Source of the DNA: Gammaproteobacteria bacterium UBA2810
GTDB lineage: Bacteria; Pseudomonadota; Gammaproteobacteria; Enterobacterales; Succinivibrionaceae
Direction: 5' to 3'
DNA length: 29,757 nt
Assembly: GCA_002351705.1 (NCBI GenBank)
Contig: DEHC01000084.1
Span: 1 to 29,757, forward strand
Shown here: positions 6,536-14,499 of the stretch, one piece after another
Layout of the letters: the number at the start of each line of letters is the position of its first letter
Position numbering within the stretch: the first letter of the stretch is position 1
Translations under genes and position numbers: made by a program
The notes under the pieces: generated by a model
The model's input: the letters and a program-made list of their open reading frames with translations, nothing else
What the model was told of the DNA's origin: nothing
The model's database searches: none

Positions 6536-8395
6536 TCAGTAGCCGAGGCGCTCTTCCATCAGGACATACTGTCCGGGCCTTATTGCGGCCGAGGTTTTTC
6601 TTGCCGTTCCGAGCGCTGTGAGGATTTCCTGCCTGATGTCGGCAGGCAGGAGGATCCTTGCAGCCTGTCCCCTGATGCTCCTCAGGAACCCTGTCTCGCT
6701 CTCCTCGGGGAAGTATGAGACCGTAAGGTATTCCCCGTCTTTTCCGGCGAGCTCCCTGGCCTTGCTGACAGCCTCACTAAGGCCGCCGATGGAGTCTGCG
6801 AGACCGTTCTCAACTGCCTCCTTCCCGGTCCATACCTGGCCTCCGGCGAGCTCGAGAACACGGAGCGTGTTCATATGGCGGCCGCGCGACACCAGACCGA
6901 CAAAGTAGTCGTAGGTACCGTCAATGGATGCCTGGATGATCTGCTTCTGGCTCTCAGGCATCTTCCTTAGCGGATGGAACTCATTGCTGCCGTTCTCGAC
7001 TCCGTCCTCGTAAACCCCAATCCGGTCAGAAAGCCCGGAGAACTCCGGCAGGATGCCGAATACGCCGATTGATCCGGTGAGAGTCTGCGGCTCGGCGACG
7101 ATCCAGTCAGCTCCTGCCGAGATGAGATATCCGCCGGAGGCCGCATACTCGCCCATCGAGACCACGACCTTGATCCCCTTTTTCTGCAGGGCATCGATCT
7201 CGCTTCTGATGAGCCGTGAGGCGAAAACGTCGCCGCCTGGGGAGTTGAGCCTCAGCACAACAGCCTTTACGCGATCGTTTCCCTGGAGCTTTTTAAGCAG
7301 CGGAACAAGCGTGTCAGAGGAAATGCCGTCCTCGGAGAGCTTCACTATCTCTCCTTCCGCCGTGACAACCGCTATGATTTTCCTGGAGCTGTTCCCCTCA
7401 CTGCCGGCGTCTTCCTCTGTTGTCCTTGAAATGTCATTGGCTGAAATGTAGTCAGAGAGCGGCGTAGCCCTGTCCGGCACGACGCCGAACTTTTCCTTTA
7501 TGTACTCCTCTCTCTCGGAGCGGGTCATGAGTTTGTCAACGAGATTCCTGGCGAGGGCGGCGGACGAGTCTATTCCTCCGGCCTTCTTGAGGATGGCGAG
7601 CAGCTCGTCAGCCTTCGGGAGGAGCTTTTCCTTCATCGGCCTGTTCGCGTATATGACGTTCTCGTACATTTCCCAGAGGCCGTTTATGAGGCGCAGGGAG
7701 ACGGACCTGCTGTCATCGCTCATATTGTCGCGGATGAAAGGCTCTACCGCCGACTTGTAGCGTCCGGCCCTGAAGACATTGGGCGTAACCCCGATGTTGC
7801 CGAGGAGGGTTTTCCCGTAGAGGCTGCTGAGGGCGAAGCCGTGGACATCGACGCTTCCTGCCGGATCAAGAAGAATTTCATCGGCAAAGGAGGCGAGATA
7901 GTAGGACGGCTGGGTGAAAGATGAGCCCGAGGCGATAATCTTCTTATTGCACTCCCTGAGCTCCCCGAGCTTTTTGCCGATGAGTTCGATATTTCCGAGC
8001 GATCCACCGGCAAAGTCATCAAGGCTGAGGATTACATTCTTGACGTTGTCATCCCCGCAGAACCGGCCGATAGCCTCGGCAATGATGTAGGAGTCCTTGC
8101 TGTCCGGCTGATCGCCGCCGTCGCCGAGCTCCCTGATGAACTGCTCCAGTGCGGATTCCTGATCGTCAGCGTCCGCAAGCCCGCTGTTGAGTGTGATTAT
8201 GATCGTATGCGATTCGGAGAGCGGCAGAGGCTTGTTCTCTGCAGACCTGCCATTGCTCTCTCCCATCATTGAGACAGCGGCCAGGAACAGGGCAGCTGCA
8301 ATCAGAATCACTAAAATAAGGCAGAGGGTAAGCAGATCCCTGACTATGGCGAGAAAGCAGTGGATTGTCTTGAAAATTTTTGCGAACAGGTTCAT
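6536..8395 (-). CDS. sppA: Signal peptide peptidase SppA, 67K type (protease IV)
   Basis: A 619-residue inner-membrane serine protease that degrades cleaved signal peptides. One hydrophobic anchor at about residues 18-43 is followed by a tandem pair of ClpP-like domains. The catalytic dyad of the long SppA class is visible: Lys214 in GRYKSAVEPF of the first domain and Ser420 in YAASGGYLIS of the second. The substrate-groove motif LRLNSPGGDV is near 381-390 and the TGSIGVFG stretch follows the serine. The length equals that of E. coli SppA (618) rather than the short, archaeal-type enzymes. The ATG at 8395 has GGAG five bases upstream. It lies between xseA and fldA on the same strand, about 195 bp from xseA. 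Confidence 0.95.
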   Translation of the reverse strand: MNLFAKIFKTIHCFLAIVRDLLTLCLILVILIAAALFLAAVSMMGESNGRSAENKPLPLSESHTIIITLNSGLADADDQESALEQFIRELGDGGDQPDSKDSYIIAEAIGRFCGDDNVKNVILSLDDFAGGSLGNIELIGKKLGELRECNKKIIASGSSFTQPSYYLASFADEILLDPAGSVDVHGFALSSLYGKTLLGNIGVTPNVFRAGRYKSAVEPFIRDNMSDDSRSVSLRLINGLWEMYENVIYANRPMKEKLLPKADELLAILKKAGGIDSSAALARNLVDKLMTRSEREEYIKEKFGVVPDRATPLSDYISANDISRTTEEDAGSEGNSSRKIIAVVTAEGEIVKLSEDGISSDTLVPLLKKLQGNDRVKAVVLRLNSPGGDVFASRLIRSEIDALQKKGIKVVVSMGEYAASGGYLISAGADWIVAEPQTLTGSIGVFGILPEFSGLSDRIGVYEDGVENGSNEFHPLRKMPESQKQIIQASIDGTYDYFVGLVSRGRHMNTLRVLELAGGQVWTGKEAVENGLADSIGGLSEAVSKARELAGKDGEYLTVSYFPEESETGFLRSIRGQAARILLPADIRQEILTALGTARKTSAAIRPGQYVLMEERLGY

Positions 8396-8462
8396 ACAGA
8401 CTCCGGACAGGGCGAAAGGCGCAGGAAGTTCCCGCGGCTTTTACCTGTGTGCTGGCCAATGA

Positions 8463-8583
8463 GGCTCCGGAACAAAGCCGGAGCCGGCTGTTTTTTGTAC
8501 AGTATAACCTTTTTGGCGTGATGCCTTCTGTTTCCTTCCGTCGCGGCAGATGACCGCCGTCCGGCCGGAATCTGCCGGACGGC
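8463..8583. other. Two hairpins in the xseA-sppA gap
   Basis: Directly after the xseA stop, GCCGTCCGGC (8556-8565) pairs with GCCGGACGGC (8574-8583) in a perfect 10-bp stem. Further on, GGCTCCGG (8463-8470) pairs with CCGGAGCC (8478-8485). On the minus strand, the direction of xseA transcription, neither stem is followed by a T-tract. They are therefore probably 3'-end structures or Rho-related signals and not strong intrinsic terminators. Confidence 0.4.
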
Positions 8584-8589
8584 AGTTTC

Positions 8590-10275
8590 TCAGCTGAAAA
8601 GGTCAGGCGTATCGGAGACTGCCGTGCTCCCTTCCTTCTTTTTCGTCCTGCGGCGGGACTGCCTGTCAGTGCCGGATGAGGCTGCCGCGGATGCAGGGGT
8701 TCCGCCCGGGGATGCCGCGGCACCGGGCGGGGTTACGGAAGAGAATACGACTCCCTCGCTGAGCCTTGTCTCAATCACGTCTCCGGGCTTTAATGACGCT
8801 GCAGACGTGACGACCTTTCCTTCCTTCCTTGTTATGCTGTAGCCGCGGCCGAGAACTGCGAGCGGCGAGAGCGACTCAATCTTTCCGGCTCCGGCCGAGA
8901 GCCTCATGCCTTTTGCGTCTATCAGGTTTGCCTCAGCCGTATCCAGGCGCTTCCTGAGGAGAGCAAGGGCATCGCTCTGCCTAGATATCTCCCGTGAGGG
9001 AGACTTTCCCTCGATGACTGTCCTCATGGAGGCAAGCCTCTGCGAGACTCGCTGCAGGATTCCGGTCATGGCGGCTGATACCCTGCCGGAGAGGGCGTCG
9101 ATGGTCATGATTTCTGACTCGATGACGCGCTTCGGGTTGTATTTCTCAACTGAGGCTTTAAGCGCGCTGATCTGTCCCTGCTTCTCGCTCAGTATGTATT
9201 CAGCGCACTTGTGCAGCCCGCCGAGCTCCCCGAGAAGCTCGTCGATGAGCTCGGCGTTGTCCCTCACGGCAAGCTCCGCCGCGTTGGAAGGAGTCGACGC
9301 GCGCTGATCCGAGACCAGATCTATGATCGTGGTGTCGCTTTCATGGCCTACCGAGCTTATTGTCGGAAGAGGGCATGCTGCGACAGCCCTTGCGATCTTC
9401 TCGCTGTTGAAGGCATACAGCGACTCCAGGGAACCGCCGCCTCTTCCTATTATGAGGACGTCGCACTCGTTTCTTCTCTCTGCTGTATGGAGAGCCTCAA
9501 GAACTGACTCAACTGCGCCGTCCCCTTCGACCTTCGCGGGATAGATGAAGACGTCCGTCTGCGGAGATCTGTGGCGGAGGATCTTGACAAGATCGTGCAC
9601 TGCGGCGCCGGAGGGGCTGGTGATGATTCCGACAGCCCTCGGATAGAGCGGCAGCGGCTTCTTCCGCTCGTTTGAGCAGAGGCCTTCCTCTGTCAGCTTT
9701 CTCTTGAGCTCCTCGAGAGCCTGCAGCACGCTGCCGCGTCCTGCCGGCACCATCTTCGTGACCTTGACGGTAAGCCTCCCGGTTTTCGCATAGAAGCTTG
9801 CGGTGCAGTCAGCTATGACCTTGTCACCGTCCTTCGGCGAAAAGGTGCAGTGCCTTGCGTTGAAGCTGAACATCGCGGCGCTGACGCTGGAGTCCTCATC
9901 CTTCAGGGTGAAGTACCAGTGGCCAGACGAGTACCTCTTGAACCCGGAGATTTCCGCCTCGACCCTGAAGTGCCCGAATTCGGAGAGCTGCTGGTCAAGG
10001 CTTTTGCAGAGTTCGGTTACCGAGTAGACATGCTCTTTCTCAGGCTCCGGCTCGGAAGCAGCTGGCAGGCTTCTGCTTTCCGGGGCAAACACGGTCTTTT
10101 TCCTGCCTCTCGCCGGGGCTGACTTTACTGGGGCAGGGGCCTCGGGAGCCTTCGGACGGATGAAATCCTCGATGCTGTATGAGCCTGAATCATTTTCCTG
10201 ACCGTATTCGCCCGCGTCCTGTCCGGACGAGTCAACCGGTATTCCGGGATAATCAGCGCTGTCGTAATAGGACAT
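8590..10275 (-). CDS. xseA: Exodeoxyribonuclease VII large subunit, with extended termini
   Basis: The catalytic subunit of ExoVII, which degrades single-stranded DNA from both ends to acid-soluble oligonucleotides in mismatch repair and damage processing. It works with several copies of XseB, which is not in this window. The N-terminal OB-fold (about residues 83-185) contains VYSVTEL and GHWYFTLKD. The nuclease core holds IITSPSGAAVHD, IIGRGGGSLESLYAFNSE and SVGHESDTTIIDLVSDQRASTPS, which carry the residues known to be essential in E. coli XseA. At 561 residues it is about 100 longer than the E. coli protein. The excess is an 80-residue acidic then Pro/Ala-rich N-terminal extension and a roughly 45-residue low-complexity C-tail with a basic RRRTKKK patch. 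The ATG at 10275 is preceded by AAGGATG. It is divergent from guaB. Confidence 0.94.
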   Translation of the reverse strand: MSYYDSADYPGIPVDSSGQDAGEYGQENDSGSYSIEDFIRPKAPEAPAPVKSAPARGRKKTVFAPESRSLPAASEPEPEKEHVYSVTELCKSLDQQLSEFGHFRVEAEISGFKRYSSGHWYFTLKDEDSSVSAAMFSFNARHCTFSPKDGDKVIADCTASFYAKTGRLTVKVTKMVPAGRGSVLQALEELKRKLTEEGLCSNERKKPLPLYPRAVGIITSPSGAAVHDLVKILRHRSPQTDVFIYPAKVEGDGAVESVLEALHTAERRNECDVLIIGRGGGSLESLYAFNSEKIARAVAACPLPTISSVGHESDTTIIDLVSDQRASTPSNAAELAVRDNAELIDELLGELGGLHKCAEYILSEKQGQISALKASVEKYNPKRVIESEIMTIDALSGRVSAAMTGILQRVSQRLASMRTVIEGKSPSREISRQSDALALLRKRLDTAEANLIDAKGMRLSAGAGKIESLSPLAVLGRGYSITRKEGKVVTSAASLKPGDVIETRLSEGVVFSSVTPPGAAASPGGTPASAAASSGTDRQSRRRTKKKEGSTAVSDTPDLFS

Positions 10276-10319
10276 GTCTCAGCATCCTTTGCTTATTTGT
10301 GAGAGAGTTAACAAAATTC

Positions 10320-10348
10320 TTTACTTGTATGGTGTTTTTCAATATAAT
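10320..10348 (+). promoter_or_regulatory. guaBA promoter
   Basis: TTTACT (10320-10325) and a perfect TATAAT (10343-10348) are separated by 17 bp. This predicts a transcription start near 10355 and a leader of about 40 nt before the guaB ATG. No PurR-type palindrome is evident. Confidence 0.75.
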
Positions 10349-10395
10349 GCTGTCGCAATATTAGATCAATAGTCATCAGTTGAGAGATATTGCCT

Positions 10396-11865
10396 ATGCT
10401 TAGAATTTGTCAGGAAGCTTACACATTTGACGATGTGCTGCTTGTCCCCGCTCATTCGACTGTTCTTCCCAACACAGCCGATCTCCATACCCGTCTGACC
10501 AAGAATATTACCCTTAACATCCCGATGGTTTCCGCTGCGATGGATACCGTAACGGGCTCGCAGATGGCTATTGCCATTGCCCAGGAGGGCGGTCTCGGAT
10601 TCATCCACAAGAACATGAGCATCGAGGAGCAGGCAGAGGCAGTCCGCCGCGTAAAGCGCTTCGAGAGCGGAATGGTGGTTGCTCCTACCACTGTAACCCC
10701 CGACATGACTCTCGCTGACGTTCTTGCACTTACCATGAAGAACGGCTATGCCGGATATCCGGTCGTTGATCATGACGGCTTCCTCGTCGGCATCATCACC
10801 GGAAGGGACACCCGCTTCATCACTGACATGAAGAAGCCGGTCGCCGAGATCATGACCCCGAAGGACAAGCTGGTCACCGCAAAGGAGAACGCCTCCCGTG
10901 AGGAGGTCAAGGAGCTTATGCAGAAGCATAAGATCGAGCGCGTCCTCATCGTTGATGACAATTTCCGCCTCTCCGGAATGATTACCGTCAAGGACTTCCA
11001 GAAGGCCGAGAGAAAGCCGAATGCCTGCAAGGATGCACTTGGGCGTCTCCGCGTCGGCGCTGCCATCGGCGCAGGTCCGGGCAATGAGGCGAGGGCAGAG
11101 GCTCTCGTCAAGGCCGGCGTCGATGTCCTTCTGATCGACTCCTCCCACGGACACTCCCAGGGCGTCCTTGACCGTATCCGAGCCACCAGGGAAAAGTATC
11201 CTGATCTTGAGATCGTCGGCGGAAACGTCGCAACCGCAGAGGGCGCTCTCGCCCTGGTTGATGCCGGCGTGAACTGCGTCAAGGTCGGTATCGGCCCCGG
11301 CTCAATCTGCACCACCAGAATCGTCACCGGATGCGGCGTTCCGCAGCTTACCGCTGTCGACAATGCCGTAACCGCTCTCAAGGGCACTGACATAACCGTC
11401 ATCGCCGACGGCGGCATCAGGTTCTCCGGAGACATCACCAAGGCCCTTGCCGCAGGCGCCAACCTCGTCATGGTCGGCTCCATGCTCGCAGGCACCGATG
11501 AGGCCCCGGGTGAGATCGAGCTCTACCAGGGACGCTCCTTCAAGTCATACCGCGGAATGGGCTCCCTCGGCGCAATGTCCCAGAAGAACGGCTCATCCGA
11601 CCGCTACTTCCAGTCCGACAACGCCAAGGACAAGCTTGTTCCCGAGGGAATCGAGGGCCGAGTTCCGTACAAGGGAGCGCTCAAGAACATCATCCTGCAG
11701 CAGATGGGCGGTCTCCGCTCCGCTATGGGACTCCTCGGCTGCGCAACCATTGATGATCTGCGCACCAAGGCACAGTTCGTCAAGATTACCGGTGCAGGCA
11801 TCAAGGAATCCCATGTCCATGATGTCACTATTACCAAGGAAGCACCGAACTACCGTCTCGGCTGA
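10396..11865 (+). CDS. guaB: Inosine-5'-monophosphate dehydrogenase
   Basis: GuaB oxidises IMP to XMP with NAD+, the committed step of guanine nucleotide synthesis. The protein has 489 residues. The (beta/alpha)8 catalytic core is interrupted by two CBS domains at about residues 92-205, which bind nucleotides for allosteric control. The catalytic loop GIGPGSICTTR places the nucleophilic Cys at residue 305. The mobile flap region follows SYRGMGSLGAM, and QMGGLRSAMG is near the C-terminus. A TTG six bases upstream is in frame, but the ATG at 10396 gives MLRICQEAYTFDDVLL, which aligns with the E. coli start. It is followed after 12 bp by guaA in one operon. Confidence 0.97.
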   Translation: MLRICQEAYTFDDVLLVPAHSTVLPNTADLHTRLTKNITLNIPMVSAAMDTVTGSQMAIAIAQEGGLGFIHKNMSIEEQAEAVRRVKRFESGMVVAPTTVTPDMTLADVLALTMKNGYAGYPVVDHDGFLVGIITGRDTRFITDMKKPVAEIMTPKDKLVTAKENASREEVKELMQKHKIERVLIVDDNFRLSGMITVKDFQKAERKPNACKDALGRLRVGAAIGAGPGNEARAEALVKAGVDVLLIDSSHGHSQGVLDRIRATREKYPDLEIVGGNVATAEGALALVDAGVNCVKVGIGPGSICTTRIVTGCGVPQLTAVDNAVTALKGTDITVIADGGIRFSGDITKALAAGANLVMVGSMLAGTDEAPGEIELYQGRSFKSYRGMGSLGAMSQKNGSSDRYFQSDNAKDKLVPEGIEGRVPYKGALKNIILQQMGGLRSAMGLLGCATIDDLRTKAQFVKITGAGIKESHVHDVTITKEAPNYRLG

Positions 11866-11877
11866 TAGGAGCGACAG

Positions 11878-13458
11878 ATGTCAACCAACGATATTCACAA
11901 GCACAAGCTGCTCATTCTCGATTTCGGCTCGCAGGTCACCCAGCTTATCGCGCGCCGCATAAGAGAGATCGGAGTCTACTGCGAGCTCTGGCCGTGGGAT
12001 GTCACCGAGGAGCAGATTAAGGAGTTCAGTCCTGACGGAATCATCCTTTCAGGAAGCCCCGAGTCCGTTACCGAGCCCGGCTCCCCGAGGGCTCCGGAGT
12101 ATGTCTTCAGGGCAGGAGTTCCTGTCCTCGGCATCTGCTACGGCATGCAGACCATGGCGCAGCAGCTCGGCGGCGAGGTTCTCGGCTCAAAGCGCCGCGA
12201 GTACGGCTACGCATCGCTCACCGTCACCGGTGAGTCAGATCTTTTCGGCAGCCTCTGCGACAACGTCTCGAAGGACGGTAAGAGGACCCTTGACGTCTGG
12301 ATGAGCCATGGCGACCGCGTCACCAGGGCTCCTGAGGGCTTCAGGGTAACCGCCATGACTGACAGCTGCCCTATCGCCGCCATTGTCAATGACGAGAAGC
12401 AGTTCTACGGCGTGCAGTTCCACCCCGAGGTCACCCACACCAAGCAGGGAACCGGCATCTTCGAGAATTTCATAAGGAAGATCTGCGGCCTCGAGACCAT
12501 GTGGAACTCCGCCTCAATCATTGAGGACGCCATTGTCAAGATCCGCGAGAAGGTCGGCTCCGAGAAGGTTATTCTCGGCATGTCAGGCGGCGTTGACTCG
12601 TCTGTTGTCGCCGTGCTCCTGCACCGCGCCATCGGCGATCAGCTCACCTGCGTCTTCGTTGACAACGGGCTTCTCCGCCTTGACGAGGGCCGCAAGGTCA
12701 TGGACACCTTCAGCGGCAAGTTCGGGCTCAACATCGTCTATGCCAACGCCGAGGACCGTTTCCTAACCGCGCTGCAGGGCGTAAGCGATCCTGAGCAGAA
12801 GAGGAAGATCATCGGAAAGACCTTCATCGACGTGTTCGCCGATGAGGCCAAGAAGCTTACCGGCGTCAAGTTCCTCGCCCAGGGCACCATTTATCCTGAT
12901 GTCATCGAGTCTGCTGCCTCAAAGACCGGCAAGGCCCATGTCATCAAGTCGCACCACAACGTAGGCGGCCTGCCGAAGGATCTCAACTTCTCCCTCATAG
13001 AACCACTCAGGGAGCTCTTCAAGGACGAGGTCAGAAAGGTCGGGCTTGAGCTCGGACTTCCTCCGGAGATCGTCTTCAGGCACCCGTTCCCGGGCCCAGG
13101 ACTCGGTGTAAGAGTCCTCGGAGAGGTGAAGAAGGAGTACTGCGATCTGCTCCGCAGGGCAGACGCAATCTTCCTCGAGGAGCTCCGCAAGGCGGGCTGG
13201 TATGACAAGGTCAGCCAGGCGTTCGCCGTATTCCTGCCGGTCAAGTCGGTAGGCGTCCAGGGCGACGGCAGAAAGTACCAGTACGTCGTTGCTCTCCGTG
13301 CCGTTGAGACCATTGACTTCATGACCGCCCACTGGGCGCATCTCCCCTATGAGCTGCTCGGACGCGTATCGAACCGCATCATCAACGAGATTGACGGAAT
13401 CAGCAGGGTAGTCTACGACGTCTCCGGCAAGCCGCCCGCAACCATAGAGTGGGAATAA
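11878..13458 (+). CDS. guaA: GMP synthase (glutamine-hydrolysing)
   Basis: GuaA converts XMP to GMP using ATP and ammonia from glutamine. The 526-residue protein has an N-terminal class I amidotransferase domain (about 1-205) with nucleophile Cys87 in GICYGMQ and partners His182 and Glu184 in QFHPEVTH. The ATP-pyrophosphatase domain begins at about 210 and carries the PP-loop SGGVDSS at residues 236-242. The C-terminal dimerisation domain ends with the invariant KPPATIEWE. Spacing of 12 bp from guaB, with a GGAGCGAC ribosome-binding site, and a strong terminator afterwards define a two-gene operon. Confidence 0.98.
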   Translation: MSTNDIHKHKLLILDFGSQVTQLIARRIREIGVYCELWPWDVTEEQIKEFSPDGIILSGSPESVTEPGSPRAPEYVFRAGVPVLGICYGMQTMAQQLGGEVLGSKRREYGYASLTVTGESDLFGSLCDNVSKDGKRTLDVWMSHGDRVTRAPEGFRVTAMTDSCPIAAIVNDEKQFYGVQFHPEVTHTKQGTGIFENFIRKICGLETMWNSASIIEDAIVKIREKVGSEKVILGMSGGVDSSVVAVLLHRAIGDQLTCVFVDNGLLRLDEGRKVMDTFSGKFGLNIVYANAEDRFLTALQGVSDPEQKRKIIGKTFIDVFADEAKKLTGVKFLAQGTIYPDVIESAASKTGKAHVIKSHHNVGGLPKDLNFSLIEPLRELFKDEVRKVGLELGLPPEIVFRHPFPGPGLGVRVLGEVKKEYCDLLRRADAIFLEELRKAGWYDKVSQAFAVFLPVKSVGVQGDGRKYQYVVALRAVETIDFMTAHWAHLPYELLGRVSNRIINEIDGISRVVYDVSGKPPATIEWE

Positions 13459-13520
13459 AGAGGAGTTAGCTGAGTCTGTTGTTTCAAGTTAAGAGACAGC
13501 CACAGCATCTCCTTCTCAGC

Positions 13521-13560
13521 AGCCATCCTCCGGTCAAGTGAGCCAGAGGATGGCTTTTTT
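13521..13560 (+). terminator. Intrinsic terminator of the guaBA operon
   Basis: AGCCATCCTC (13521-13530) pairs with GAGGATGGCT (13546-13555) in a 10-bp stem around a 15-nt loop, with a T-run continuing to 13560. It lies about 60 bp after the guaA stop. Confidence 0.92.
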
Positions 13561-13563
13561 AAT

Positions 13564-13771
13564 GGATTTGACGCAGATAATCTGGAAGAGGGCTGACACT
13601 TACGAAATTAAAAACGGATTTGGCGTAGATAATCAAAAGAAACAATGGGAAAGCCCCGTTTCTGCAGGATTAAAAACAGATTTGGTGTAGATAATCAAAG
13701 GAAAGAATGGCAAAGTCCCGTTTTTGCAGGATTAAAAACGGATTTGGCGTAGATAATCAAGAAATACACGG
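13564..13771. repeat. 62-bp tandem repeat, about 2.7 copies plus a degenerate copy
   Basis: Units begin at 13607, 13669 and 13731 with ATTAAAAACRGATTTGGYG, a period of exactly 62 bp. Units 1 and 2 differ at 7 of 62 positions by my count; unit 3 matches unit 1 for its first 30 bases and then diverges. A degenerate fragment (GGATTTGACGCAGATAATC, 13564-13582) precedes them. At the unit 2/3 junction CCGTTTTT (13718-13725) can pair with AAAAACGG (13734-13741) to form a hairpin. The array is AT-rich and non-coding. The whole 13459-13869 stretch holds no gene other than the terminator and this array. Confidence 0.85.
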
Positions 13772-13869
13772 AAATCAGCAAAATAAGGGCAGGTGAGTAT
13801 ACATTGCTGGATATTCTGAGATGAATATAACAGGGATTCTCTCTCAAAGTCTCTTATTACTATAGTAGT

Positions 13870-14256
13870 TTATGTGATTTCGTAAGGAAAATCCGGGATG
13901 ATATTGAAATCCAAAGAACTTTCCTTCAGACATTTTGCTGTCTGCATAACCTTTCCCGCCTTTGAGAGAGAAGATACAGCTTCCTGCTCTGCCTTGTAAA
14001 TAAGCACTGGTTCCTGTGAGGAGAGCAGTTTCCTGGCCTGCAGGTAATTCACATGACATATCACACTGATGAGTTTGATATGTTCCTTTGTTTCTGTATT
14101 GCCCGGATTGAGATAAATTCTGTAATCTGTCATGTCTTCATCCAGAGGCCTGGAGAGGGTGGTTGCAAATCCCCATCCGCAGTTCGGACACTCCAGGCAT
14201 ATCGTCTGGGCAGTGCTGCAGTTTTCCATTTCGTGTCCGCATTTCTCACATTTCAT
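13870..14256 (-). CDS. Hypothetical zinc-ribbon protein with an L7/L12-like C-terminal segment
   Basis: A 128-residue protein of unknown function. The first 30 residues form a zinc ribbon: Cys3 and Cys6 (CEKC) and Cys23 and Cys26 (CPNCGWGF), with Cys13 and Cys20 also available. The rest is a small alpha/beta segment. The helix around IKLISVICHVNYLQARKLL, then PVLIYKAEQEAVSSLSKAG, and a closing FNIIPDFPYE strand resemble the C-terminal domain of ribosomal protein L7/L12, where a similar helix-strand pattern occurs; this is a weak fold-level inference. The start is well supported: AAGGAG lies 9 bases upstream of the ATG on the minus strand. The gene is isolated in an AT-rich patch next to tandem repeats, oriented against both neighbours, so it is likely to have been acquired by transfer. 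Confidence 0.65.
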   Translation of the reverse strand: MKCEKCGHEMENCSTAQTICLECPNCGWGFATTLSRPLDEDMTDYRIYLNPGNTETKEHIKLISVICHVNYLQARKLLSSQEPVLIYKAEQEAVSSLSKAGKVMQTAKCLKESSLDFNIIPDFPYEIT

Positions 14257-14499
14257 GATCTATGTCTCCTTCCCGGTATGTACTTTGAGTCTGCCTGGTT
14301 TTGGATAATCTGGAAGCAATACGCCGGTTGCCTTCTGGCACCAGCCGCAAAGCATGTTACGTTGTCTGAGCCATGGATAATCGGTGGGTTATTGGTCATT
14401 AAAGTGCTGTATTCCGTGCTTCTGGGAACGCGTCACCGGCATGTCCTTTCCGTTTGTATTAATATACGGGTGATTTTACAAATTCTTTAAGGAATGCAC

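Noticed and set aside
10390..10395. TTG start for guaB two codons upstream
   Set aside because: The ATG at 10396 gives the conserved MLRI N-terminus of IMP dehydrogenase and has normal spacing to GAGAG.
13607..13771. CRISPR array
   Set aside because: The repeats are 62-bp tandem units without unique spacers between them, and no cas gene is near.
14053..14490. 145-codon plus-strand frame between guaA and sstT
   Set aside because: It overlaps the zinc-ribbon gene on the other strand, has no ribosome-binding site or recognisable domain, and runs into the sstT leader.
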